A program made the translations under genes and the position numbers. A stretch of DNA of 64,000 nucleotides. Source: Bryum argenteum. Lineage: Eukaryota > Streptophyta > Bryopsida > Bryales > Bryaceae. A model generated the notes under the pieces. It worked only from the letters and a program-made list of their open reading frames with translations, ran no database searches and was not told the origin of the DNA. The stretch lies in the NCBI GenBank assembly GCA_037043015.1, contig CM073327.1, positions 9,034,727-9,098,726 on the forward strand. Reading direction: 5' to 3'. Shown piece after piece: positions 12,282 through 22,800 of the stretch (its first letter is position 1; the number at the start of each line of letters is the position of its first letter).

Positions 12282-14146
12282 CTACAAACCCCTGCCCCAT
12301 TGATTGTGGTTGTAAGGGGCCTGTGGGTAGGGCATGGGGGGTGCCTGCGGGTAAGCAGGGGCAGCATGATAGGCAGGGGCAGCATGGTAGGCAGGCTGAG
12401 CAGGGGTCACATAGGCCACGGGCTGTGGGGGGTAAGCAATGGGTTGAGGAGGAGCTGCATAGACCGGGACGAAGGCTGGCGGTGCCACCACAGGAGGTGG
12501 GGGTGCACAATAGCCTTGTTGTGGGTATGGCTGCGGGGGGTAGCGGTGCGAGTGTGAGTGACTCGGAGCATGCCCGTATGCCGGTGCCGGGTGGCACGCT
12601 GGGGGTGGCGCCACCCCATATGGGTTCGCTTCTTGTTTGCTGGGTTTCTGCACATACGATCATAAACTTCCCAGATAAGTACAACTAGACTCACTAGATT
12701 CCATTTGAGTGCATTATTCCTTTGAGATGAAATCCTCACAAATACATGAATCAATAATAAGTGTTCAATAAGTTCGCTTTCACAACTTCAAGAGATTTTA
12801 TATTTCTATTTCGATACAATGAATTTTGTTAGAACGCTTGTTAAATGATGAGTCGAACTAGTTCTGTTAAGTAAGGTCCAAATTATGACGATACTTGATT
12901 ATTATCACCTTTGTTTGAATATGACTCGGCTGTTAATACACTTTATTTTACCTCCTAGAGAATCTTATTGTACTTCTCCCTAATTATGTTGCCTTGAGTG
13001 CACATTGTATTACACTTTGCTTCTCGAAAGACATTATAACCCCTGAATCATTGTTCGATAATAGCATTCCCTCCATTTCATTTCCCAAGTACGTGATGCT
13101 CCTGAATGTTTCATTTCAGATCCTATTTACTTTTATTTTTATTATAGTGAATATTCCCTGGTGAGGGAGGCTGCATAGTCAGTTGCTCCAAGTTTCCCCC
13201 GATAAAATTACACAAATTAGGTTACTACAGACTCGTACCACTGTGAACCTACCGACAGGTAAAAGTGCCGAAACACCCCCGACAACAAAAGACTCCTTTG
13301 AAATTACAAAGTGGCAGGGAGAGGGGAGGGGACGTGGGTCCTAAAACTTACAGTTTTGCTGGCAGCGTAATGCAAAATCAACTTGAGCACACCAGCAGTT
13401 TTTCCAGTGGAGGTGTTTGTCAATTGCCATGGCGAGTCATCGTAACCGCAATCTATCACTTTGTTTAGCAGAATCCTGCAAAAAAATTCCACAATAAAGA
13501 GATTTAGTTCTTAGTCTTTCAGTTTCAGAACGACCCCAAAAACAGCTGACCAAAAACATTGTACTAAGAAAAGAAGGAATAGAGCCTTACTTGGTGCTGC
13601 CAATGTAGTCATCACGCTCGATAGTGTTACTGTTCCACACACTAGCGTTCACTTCACGAAGGCCTTCAATCATGGTAATCTTGAAAGTCTCATTGAACGA
13701 CGGGTTCCTGCCTCCGTCTGTCGGTAGAGCCAAAACAACAAGTGAGACCCTTGTACATACGATTGTCGCATTCAGATTGAAGATGACCAAGTAAGAAACT
13801 AACCTGTGTCGGTACGAGTGCGAAATTTCTGGCCGGAGTATTCGAGAACAACGTAAGGATCTTGTCTACTAAACCACTCCTTGTTAGATAGGTTGGAACC
13901 CCCAACAACTGCACACACCACACATCACATATAAGCACAGAGCACACATCAAAACGAAAAAGGTGACCCAGCTTATAACACTAAAGCTCCGGACAACTGC
14001 ACACACCAAACATCACATATAGGCACAGAGCACACATCAAGCCGAAAAGGTGACCCAGCTTATAACACTAAAGCTCCGGAGCTCGTACCATTTATATCTA
14101 GAGTTTGGCCTTGCACACTCTGGGCCTTCTGTTGCGGGTACGCCAT
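12282..14146 (-). CDS. C2-domain protein with Pro/Tyr-rich tail (copy A, 5 exons)
   Basis: Exons, 5' to 3' on the minus strand: 14146-14089, 13908-13804, 13717-13591, 13475-13352, 12647-12282; 780 nt, 259 residues, phases consistent. A short leader beginning MAYPQQKAQ is followed by one C2 domain (about residues 15-135; DPYVVLEYSGQKFRT, GGRNPSFNETF, DDYIGSTK). A tail of about 120 residues is rich in YPPQP, PAY and HAAP repeats. The layout resembles the plant SRC2/BAP-like small C2 family with a proline-rich extension, which binds membranes. The loop-3 aspartates expected of calcium-binding C2 domains are replaced (VWNSNT), so calcium may not be needed. The tail carries a duplicated PAYHAA unit absent from copy B. 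It converges with VPS50-A. Confidence 0.9.
13907..14080. repeat. 88-bp tandem duplication in C2-A intron 1
   Basis: Units 13907-13994 and 13995-14080 differ at only a few bases. The first base pairs of each unit include the CAG that serves as the 3' splice site of intron 1, so the intron now carries two equivalent acceptors. Copy B has only one. Confidence 0.8.
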
Positions 14147-15287
14147 TCCGGAAAGAAAATGGGAAACCACCAAGTCTGTAAAGGTTCCGAGTGTACAAGA
14201 CTAGTCGTTGCGGAAGCTCTAAGCAGGCAAGATCGAGGTGAGAGTTCTGGTGCTGCAGAGAGTTGCGAATGCTATGCAGAATGGAGAGATCCAGAAGTTG
14301 CAAATGGAGCACGAGGCGGAGAAGACGGAGAAGGTGTGCGACTTGATACTGTTCACGACCAGCGGGTTCTAAATACTTTGACGAAGACGAAGATCACTAT
14401 TATAAGCACACACGGTAAAGTGCGTGTCCGCCGTCTGCACCGGAGACACGGTATCGATTCTACCCAGGGATTAACGACTCCGGTACTGGTTCTAACCAGG
14501 GGTTAAAATTCAAGTGCTGCAGCCTTAGTAGCTTTTCAGAGAAAGATGTTTGCAGAGCCTTCACGGATCCTTCAAAATGAACCTTACTTCCACTACAATA
14601 GTGGAAAGATGCAATGTTTCCACGAAGAATGTCTCATTTTACCAAACTTGGTAGCATGATATCATGATGTGTCAAGAAATAATGAGACAATCGTGGTAAC
14701 TCATTGTAGAAGAGTCCAAAAATGATGATCCCACTTGCTCTGATTTTGCACAGCAATCTGCTTGCACTGGTAATATCCCTGTAGATTTCACGTGCTGAAG
14801 ATCGAGCCATTATTGAGCGCCTTACCATTTACACGCAAGTCAGCGATGGGACCGTGTGGAAGAGCAGCCATTTGAAAGCAGCGTCTCAAGTCTCGTCCGC
14901 GTTGACTCCTGCCCCATTTGCCCAACTGCCCACTAAGCTCGGCAGAGGCGGACGCCTCGTCAGCCTGAATTGTCGGTACACGTTATATCAGAAATCGGTA
15001 AGAAATCGGTAAGCCAATCCCCGCCAAATCCGCGCACAGTTTCCCCTTCTTCGTCCCTTGGATGCTTTTTTTGATGTTAGTATAACATTTTCTCGTTTTG
15101 CTTGAACTGATCAACCCCTAAATTGGAGTGTGTACGTCATTCTTTGAATTCAAATTCCTTACCAATTGTTAGATCATGGTGCTCAAAGTTGGAAAAAGGG
15201 TAGGGCCAGAATATCATTTTTGGGAAGTAGATATGACTTCAGGCTCTTCGAATGATCTTTCTGAAGTGAAAAGTGGTTGCCATTTAA

Positions 15288-16197
15288 CCCTTAATCGTCT
15301 AAGGTGACCCGAGGGGTCCTTTTCCAACAGAATCTCCTCTGTAGCTCTCAATGTACTCAACTTTTCACTTATATTTTGATGTCAAACTGGTCACCTTCTC
15401 CTGATGCATTCAAAAAGTGAAATTTTAGAATTCAAATCACAATTTGTATGAGTGATTTTGTGCATTGAGAGGATTGTGGTAGGTAGGTTGGGGTTGTACA
15501 TAACCTTGTAGGAGGTTGCAAGCTCATCATTGATTGAATCATTCATGATGCCCAAGTTCAAAAAGTGCACTATTCATGATGCCCAAGTCCAAAAGATGCT
15601 GTGATCCAATACTGGGCTGCCCAAATCCATATAGCTAGACGTTTAACCCCTAAGAGCCCTAAGAGCCCATTTTATGGTCGATCCCGATTTTTGAGGAGCT
15701 GTACCTGGATAAAAAAAGATTTTTTTTTGGATTTTTTTTTAACATTCCAGAAGTTTGGTAAGTTGGGAACCACATCCAATTTACAAAACTCTGTTTGGAT
15801 TCATAGATTGTTCATAATAAGCCTTCAAACACAAACAGGGCAAAGTTTTGTTAGTGTAAGAAAACTTACTATTTTGGGAAACTAATAAGGTTCCTCATAG
15901 GTTACTTGTGGCCTCTCTTCATTTTATCATATAATATGAGATTTTAGCCAATCATAGCAATTTCCAATTTCTAATAATAGAAATTACATTTTATATTGAT
16001 TTTCAAAGTTTTACTCTCTTTATTTAATTATTAAGGAAATCTTACTTATTTTAGGAAATTTAACCGTATAGATCTAATTTAGGGTTTAAGGTCTTTATAC
16101 TATCTTTGGACCGCTACTTCATAAGGGTTACCGAATTCATATTTTATAACACATCTAAGTTTTTCTTCAAACCCCTCGGGCCTTTAGGGGTTAAGGG
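15288..16197. mobile_element. TTAA-flanked MITE, 362-bp family, split by a second element
   Basis: TTAA lies at 15284-15287 and 16198-16201. The left end is CCCTTAATCGTC; the right end, completed by the three bases 16195-16197 after the nested element, reads GACGTTTAAGGG. Removing the nested element and one TTAA leaves 362 bp, exactly the length of the related copy at 50582-50943, to which it aligns along the whole left ~320 bp. Confidence 0.85.
15647..16190. mobile_element. TTAA-flanked MITE nested inside the previous element (544 bp)
   Basis: It is inserted at the TTAA within the GTTTAAGGG terminus of the host element. TTAA copies sit at 15643-15646 and 16191-16194. The ends are CCCCTAAGAGCCC and, on the reverse strand, CCCCTAAAGGCCC. 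There is no coding capacity. Confidence 0.85.
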
Positions 16198-16948
16198 TTA
16201 ACTAAAGTGAGGTTGTCAGTCGACGAGTTCTTTTTGCCATATATCGAAAAGCAGACATCAACTATCAGAAGGTAAACTTGGCAAAACTGAGTTTGCGTTT
16301 AAGAAGCTAAAGCCACTTGTCCATTGGACGCAGACAAATCTGATGGAGTTCTAAGATATTATCTTGGAAACTTCACATTCTTTCGCAATCAAGGTCCCAG
16401 TCAGCATGTTGAGAGCATGGCCAGATTCAAATGATGCATGCGAGTGGCCATTGTGACTTGGAAGCGCAATGAAGCCAAGAGCAGAGGGGCACATTTTCTT
16501 TAACTAAATTTCACAAGAAGCTGATTGCCCAATTTAAAAATTCATCAAAAGTTGAATATTATAGCAGAAACTAGAAACACTGAATACGATCTTTACTGTG
16601 GTGAACCCCATATTGGTATGAACTCCAGTCTTTTCCTCCGTATGAAGGAGGGCACTCCTTCGACAAAAACACGGCTATGTCTGCCCTTTATGATGTCAGC
16701 GGACTTATACACTTAGAATAGTGATACTTCCATCTTATTTAAAGTATTTGAAACTTCTGGTAGCAAATCTCTCCGCCTCTTGTTTCAATATCGTTTCCTC
16801 TTCTTCTCTCCACCTGCAACTCTCGGATCCCACAGTACCTGCATTCCAACCTTCTCTGTAGCACAAGCAACTCTTCCTCCTGTTCCTTTCTTGCTCTGCT
16901 TAGATCTTCCGTACACTAGAATCTATACAGACTTGGTTGTTGCCCAAA

Positions 16949-18713
16949 ATGGCGTACCCGCAGCAGAAGTCCCAGAGTGTGCAAGGCCAAACTCTAGATA
17001 TGACTGGTATGAGCTTCGGAGCTTTGCATTGATGTTATAATCTGAGGTCTAGTTTTTTACGTTTTCATGTGTGCTCTGTGCTTATATGTTCAAGATGATT
17101 GAGTGCTTATTACATATTGAGTGGTGTGTGCAGTTGTGGGGTGTTCCAACTTGTCCGACAAGGAGTGGTTCAGTAGACAAGATCCTTATGTTGTTCTTGA
17201 ATACTCCAGCCAGAAATTTCGCACTCGTACCGACACAGGTTAGTTTCTTACTTGGTCATCTTCCATCTGTATGATACAATCGTATGTACAAGGGTCTCAC
17301 TTCGTTGTTTTGGCTCTTCCGACAGATGGAGGCAGGAACCCGTCGTTCAACGAGAGTTTTAAGATTGCTTTGATCGAAGGTCTTCGTGAAGTGAACGCGA
17401 GTGTGTGGAACAGTAACACTATCGAGCGTGATGACTACATTGGCAGCACCAAGTAAGACTCTTTTCCTTTTGTTTGAGAGAGGGTGATTCCTCTTTTTGT
17501 TGAGGTCTAAATCTCCCTCAGTTCTCTAGTACTTTGTTGACTTTGTTTTTCGAGAGGTCGTGCCTTATACATTGTTTTGTTGATTCGGGCGGTGATTGAT
17601 CTTTTCATTGTGGAAATTACTGCAGGATTTTGCTGAACAAAGTGATAGATTGCGGTTACGATGACTCGCAATGGCAGTTGACAAACACCTCCACTGGAAA
17701 ATCTTCTGGAGTGCTCAAGTTGGTATTGCACTATGGCGGCGGCAAAACTGTAAGTTTTGCTAAACCCCCTGCCTCCCGCTACGTGATAGCAGAAGAGTCT
17801 TTTGTTGTCGGTGGTGCTTCGGTACCTTTACTTGTCGGTAGTTTCACAGTGCTAACCTAATATGTGATAATACATCTGCCCAGCCTTTCGTTCCGAGGAG
17901 TGTTCACTTAGTGCTTTTAGAGTTCGAAATGAATCGTTCAGGAGCATCACATATTTTGGCAAAGAACAACGTTGGAGGGTAGCAACTCATCGAACTTGAA
18001 CAATGATTTAGGTCTCATAAAGCCCTTGAAAACTGGTGTAATATATGCAATTGAGAGATCCAAGGTAAACACATAGGAAAACAGGTATTAAGGTTCTGTA
18101 GTGTAATGACACTCGAAGTCAAAGTCAAGGATATTCAGACAAAATGTAAAACAATCATCATCACAAAGTCGACCTTTGTTCAACAAATTGATATATTCAG
18201 TGTACCTTCTTTTTATGGAAATATGCACTCTAACGTGTTTAATTTTCCCTACCCTCCTTCATTTTGCCTCATTTGGAGAAAAATTGAGAATGTTTTCATA
18301 TTTGCAAAGTCATTGTAGCAAGGACTAGTTGTACTTATCTGGGAAGTGTATGATTGTATGTGCAGAAACCTGGCAAACAAGAAGCGAACCCATATGCAGT
18401 GTCGGCACCCCCAGCGTGCTACCCGGCACCGGCAAACGGGGCAGCACCAAGTCACGCGCACTCGCACCACTACCCACCGCAGCCATACCCACAACAAGGC
18501 TATTGTGCACCTCCACCTCCTGTGGTGGCACCGCCAGCTTTCGTCCCAGTCTATGCAGCTCCTCCTCAACCCATTGCTTACCCCCCACAGCCCGTGGCCT
18601 ATGTCACCCCCGCTCAGCCTGCCTACCATGGTGCCCCTGCTTACCCGCAGGCACCTCCCATGCCCTACCCACAGGCCCCTTACAACAACAATCAATGGGG
18701 CAGGGGTCTATAG
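16949..18713 (+). CDS. C2-domain protein with Pro/Tyr-rich tail (copy B, 5 exons)
   Basis: Exons: 16949-17006, 17134-17238, 17326-17452, 17626-17749, 18366-18713; 762 nt, 253 residues, identical phases to copy A. The domain order is the same: MAYPQQKSQ leader, C2 domain (FSRQDPYVVLEYSSQKF, DDYIGSTK) and a tail of about 115 residues with YPPQPYPQQGY and PAYPQAPPMPYP motifs, ending QWGRGL. Calcium-loop substitutions (VWNSNT) are shared with copy A. The tail is six residues shorter than copy A because one HAAPAY unit is missing and a few indels differ. Role by family: a peripheral membrane or signalling adaptor; specific function unknown. The leader and 5' UTR still resemble copy A, so both promoters may be partly shared. 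Confidence 0.9.
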
Positions 18714-18769
18714 AGTGTTCTAAAGTTTTGGTAGATGGAAGGTTCTATATATTGTTTTCCTTCAATTTC

Positions 18770-19284
18770 AAAGTATAAAAAGATTTTTTGGTCCTTGAAT
18801 CAGTGGACAGACTGATCAGCGATGCAACAAGAGCTCAGATACACTTATGTTGCATACACTGACTAAGAAGGAGCACTGAGTAGAATCGAAGTGATAAATT
18901 GCTGCTACAAGCACTGACTGCGGTCCTACCCATGAGCAAGGATTATAAAACACTATCAGCTGTTTCACATGAAACTCAAAGCAGATCATGACATAAGTTG
19001 ACCCATACCTTTTACGAGAGTCAGCTCGGCACGGTATGAAGATGAGAAGTGGCTGGTCCTCTAGTACGACTATACTTGAACAGGATCTGTTCTATAGTGC
19101 GTACATCTGATCTGTGTACTCATGCATAGACAAGAACCCCAACCCGGACGATGAGCCAGGGTCCTCCGTCCTGAGCGCGATTACCGCGGTCATCCGCTTG
19201 TGGGGTGATCTGCTAGATGAACGTCCCGCCAGCCCATTCCGGCAGGCGGTGATGGACGGAGGGCGTTCTGACGGGTACAATTAG
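18770..19284 (+). other. Conserved intergenic block downstream of C2-B, frame open
   Basis: Counterpart of 11649-12200. On the plus strand 19111-19284 is open for 57 codons to a TAG and reads like real protein (for example LSAITAVIRLWGDLLDERPA), but it has no in-frame ATG near its start and no convincing splice acceptor. The other arm has frameshifts in the same stretch. Most differences between arms in the shared frame change amino acids, which argues against selection on a protein. I do not recognise a family. Confidence 0.45.
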
Positions 19285-19480
19285 CCTTTTTATGCTCCGT
19301 CAAATGACCAGGGTTCGAACATTGCTTCACTGTGAAATCTGTCACAGGTCAGGATCAGTTTCTCACCAGATAGAAATTAGATGGATCGGGACAACAATTG
19401 CTCTTGGACTGAAAGAGTAACAGGTAATCGATTCGATGATGGTCGCGTTCTTCCAATTGCAGAGAGGAACTGCTATCAGG

Positions 19481-19803
19481 CTTGATTGCTTTGTCAGAGC
19501 TTTGATATGTCTGCATCCATCGCGTAAGTATGGACAAACGACAAGCTGCAATCAATCAGACTACAACAATTCCAGTAAAACGAGGATGAGGATCAATCAC
19601 AAATGCCCGACTTTTATCCACTGCATGCCATCTACTGCTAAAATGCTTGATTACTTTGTCAGGGTTTTAGATAAGTCTGCATACATCGCATGAGTAAGGA
19701 CAACGACTTCACGCAATCAATCAGACTAGAAAAACTCCTCATCGAACGCGGAAAAGGATCATTCACAAATGCCTGGCACTCGATGAACTGCAAGCCATCT
19801 TTG
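19481..19803. repeat. Tandem duplication of a ~160-bp VPS50-B 3' flank segment
   Basis: Units about 19481-19638 and 19646-19803 begin with CTTGATTRCTTTGTCAG and share the ATCAATCAGACTA and CACAAATGCC motifs. The left arm has a single copy (11295-11456). The duplication therefore happened in this arm after the inverted duplication. Confidence 0.75.
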
Positions 19804-19896
19804 GACCAAAAGCCCTTTCTTCATGATTTCTTGTATCACAAAATAAATGAATGCCTCGTACCTCTACTCATCCTACTTCTCCTCAATCGATATTCA

Positions 19897-22800
19897 TCAT
19901 AAATCACCAGCCTCTATTCTATCTATCATGTCCACCCTCGTTTTCCTCTTCCAATTATTCGCGGTTGCCACAAGGGTGATCAGCCCTATCACTTGTGACT
20001 TCGTGTACTCCTGCACCCCATTCCAACATTTCTCCAGTCAGAGCAGCTTCAACTCTCAATCGAGCAATGCAACAGCGACAACAATTCTCTAAGTGAACGC
20101 AATGCAGCCGTATCTGAAGTACACATCCAACTTCGAGCTGACCACCACCAACTTACCGGGTGTTGTCTCGCCCAGTGCAAGTACTCTGTCTCTGGCAAGT
20201 AGAATGCCTGCAAACAACCACAACCACTTGTTATTAACACTTCCTCCCGCCGCCCCGCTGCGAACACTCACCCTCAACATCTACTCAATCTCAATTACCT
20301 TAATGTACGTTTCTACAATTTGCAAGTTTGACCTCAGCCTTGGAGGCGCTAAATGTTGCAAGCCGTTAATAAGCACCTGCACACATACCATTTCGTCACA
20401 CGAGGAAAAGAAGCAATTCTGCAACGATCATGAGGTAAACTTTAATGATTGGAATGCAACAGAATGACATGAGCAGGAGTGCATAACTTTGCTTGGCATA
20501 CCTGGAGATCAAGCGACATCAAAGCGCGACCCTCATTATTGCATCGTCGTACACGAGAGAATCCTTCCACGATAGTTTCAGCCAGCGTGTCCACTCCATA
20601 CTCTAACAAAAGCTCGTGCATCTAAAACACCACAAAACTGAAATTTGTCACTACATACACATAGGTATACGATAACATTGAACACTCAAAACTACTTTCT
20701 GATAGCATTTCATTCAATAGACCAAGATATGTGGCATAGATCATTCCGTCTCTGGAACGGACTGCCCCAGATACTTTGCTTCACACAGATCCACTGACAG
20801 CAAGCACCACAAGTTCCGATGCGCCATATCTTACCTCCTTATCCAGTCCACCGTATCCCAACTTCGTTGAGTACTGTTTATATGCACCCAGTAAAGAATC
20901 TACATAGCTGCAAAAACACATCCAGTCTCTTCAGATATAACAAACTAGTAACAACCCTTTAGCGAACACGAGCAAAGCACCACTTCTTAACGATGCAATG
21001 TGCCAGGAGTCACTATTAGCAACTGACATGCATCGACAAACAATGGTAAAAGGAAGCGACATGGTCAACTTACCCGTTGTGTTCCATTCCCAAATCCTTA
21101 AGCTCCCACCTCACATTGGCAATGCGGTCAATGTAACTGCAAAAGAGTAAATACTTTACATTCACCGAAAATTATAGAGCATCAAAGACAACTCAGTACT
21201 TGCATACCAACTGATGAAAAAGGAAGCAACTGGCCCCAACCATGACAGTGACCGATTGCCGAAAAATCTCCACTAGAAGATTGTTCTCAAATATAGTAAC
21301 ACGAGCAAGAAGAGTAGTGCAAAGCTGAATTTAAAGCAACGAGGATTATTATTGCTGTCGAAATTCCAAAACCTACCCTCCTACGTTCACCAGCATCCGT
21401 GCAACTGCCTTATACACATGATCTCTCAAGTCAGGCACTGCATCTATCTGCAAGTCCACCAGCCAAGTTTATAGTCAGAAGTCCCTGCGTTACCAACCAC
21501 AACTTATCAGGAAAACGACAGCTAAAAAGGAGAGCACAGACAAGGAATCTAACATACCGTACGAGTGTAAAAGAACTCAACCGATGCCAACGATTCTTGA
21601 CCCAGCATAGCCTGCAATAGTGACCGCGAACTCCTCAACATCTGCGAGAGCGACGCCAGTGACTCCGTTGCCACTGTACGTTCCTGTACAGCATTCAACC
21701 AATTATTGACCTACTCCAAATGACCTTAATATAATCCATGTATATGCAAATATTGCAAGTCAACATAGATGGAAACGAAGACACTCCAGTCAATGAGGTC
21801 AAGTCTTGGTTTTCTAAAATCTGCATACTCCTCGACTACATGAGAACCAGAGACTTATCCGTTGCATGATTCCTCCGCGATGAATCAGAATGCTATTCTA
21901 TCCTCTACACTTTTGTGGATATCCTATTTCTGATAGATGTCACTTCGATCTCAGCCGTTAATAATCAGACATTTGATGGCAAAGCCCACACATAAGCGCA
22001 CAATCCGTATCAGTTCATAAGCTGTCAGTTTACCTTCAAAGCATACAAGTTAGTCGGAGACATCACGATAGCAGCACCCCCAAACACAGGACTTGGGGCC
22101 GAATCCGACTGCAATCCAGTCGTCGACGTCGGAATGCCCATGCTTGTGGACTGCTTCAAACGTTGCTCCTCCAAGCCTTGCGATATCCTTACAAGAGTCG
22201 CTCGCAGTCGAGGAGTCAGCACTGAATCATTCACAGTCAAGCTTTCAGGTCCCAACAACATCACCGTCGTCCACGCAGAGAACCATTTTCAGCGTATTGG
22301 ATGAGCCATAAACAAATACGTCGCGCACATCGTCAATAGCTTCGGAAGAATGCACCTAAACTACACGACTTACAGTAGGATTCTTGCCCCCGACTTCCTC
22401 CAAACGCTTCTCGCTGCCCGAACGTCTTAAATATGGAGAAAAAATACAACTCGAATAATTGCCCCAAACCCTGCAGCAAACGACATACCTTTTATGAAAA
22501 ACAGATACGCTCTGCAAATATATTGAAAGACAATACCAGCTCTCAACAGCAACTCACTATTAGGGATTTAAAATAAAGCGCTGCTACTTGAGGACAACTA
22601 AATAATGTTTACCTTAAACACATCAGTCGCTATTGGCTGCATAATCTGCATCAATCTTGCATACTTGTCCATATATCTGCAATCGAAACACTCCCAACTC
22701 AGAATCTCCGTTCCTCAGTAATGACGGCTACTACACGTCTGAAACCATCTAACCCACATACTTTCAAACAATGGACTCTTCAACAAAGCAAGGGTCAACA

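Larger units (their letters stand above)
1661..14300. repeat. Left arm of a large inverted duplication
   Basis: This arm mirrors about 16.8-29.2 kb in inverted orientation. Homology is seen at the outer edge (1661-1712 matches the reverse complement of 29163-29206), in all 25 VPS50 exons, in all five C2 exons, in the intergenic block between the genes, and in the C2 5' leader. Several introns still align in patches, for example the one after VPS50 exon 9, so the duplication covered genomic DNA and was not retrotransposition. The distance between the two start codons is 11,955 bp here and 11,751 bp in the other arm. The exact edges are estimates by eye. Confidence 0.9.
14301..16789. other. Palindrome spacer between the two C2 promoters
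   Basis: This non-duplicated DNA separates the divergently transcribed C2 genes. It holds no supported gene. It contains two nested TTAA-flanked elements (15288-16197) and flanking AT-rich sequence. The C2-B promoter should lie near 16700-16948. A TCAA-CCCCTAAATTGG motif at 15112-15127 may be an orphan element end. Confidence 0.6.

Noticed and set aside
12256-12754. Several overlapping 85-142-codon frames on both strands over the C2-A tail
   Set aside because: They are shadows of the Pro/Tyr-rich exon, whose GC-rich repeats leave other frames open. Only the YPP-type frame is in phase with the C2 domain. The same applies at 18249-18778.
19111-19284. Independent small protein gene
   Set aside because: No in-frame start near the beginning, no clear splice acceptor, and frameshifts in the sister copy. 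It is reported only as a conserved block.
19305-19330. Possible tRNA (GGGTTCGAAC looks like a T-loop)
   Set aside because: No matching acceptor stem, D-arm or anticodon arm could be built around it. The GGGTTCGAGC at 6364 fails likewise.
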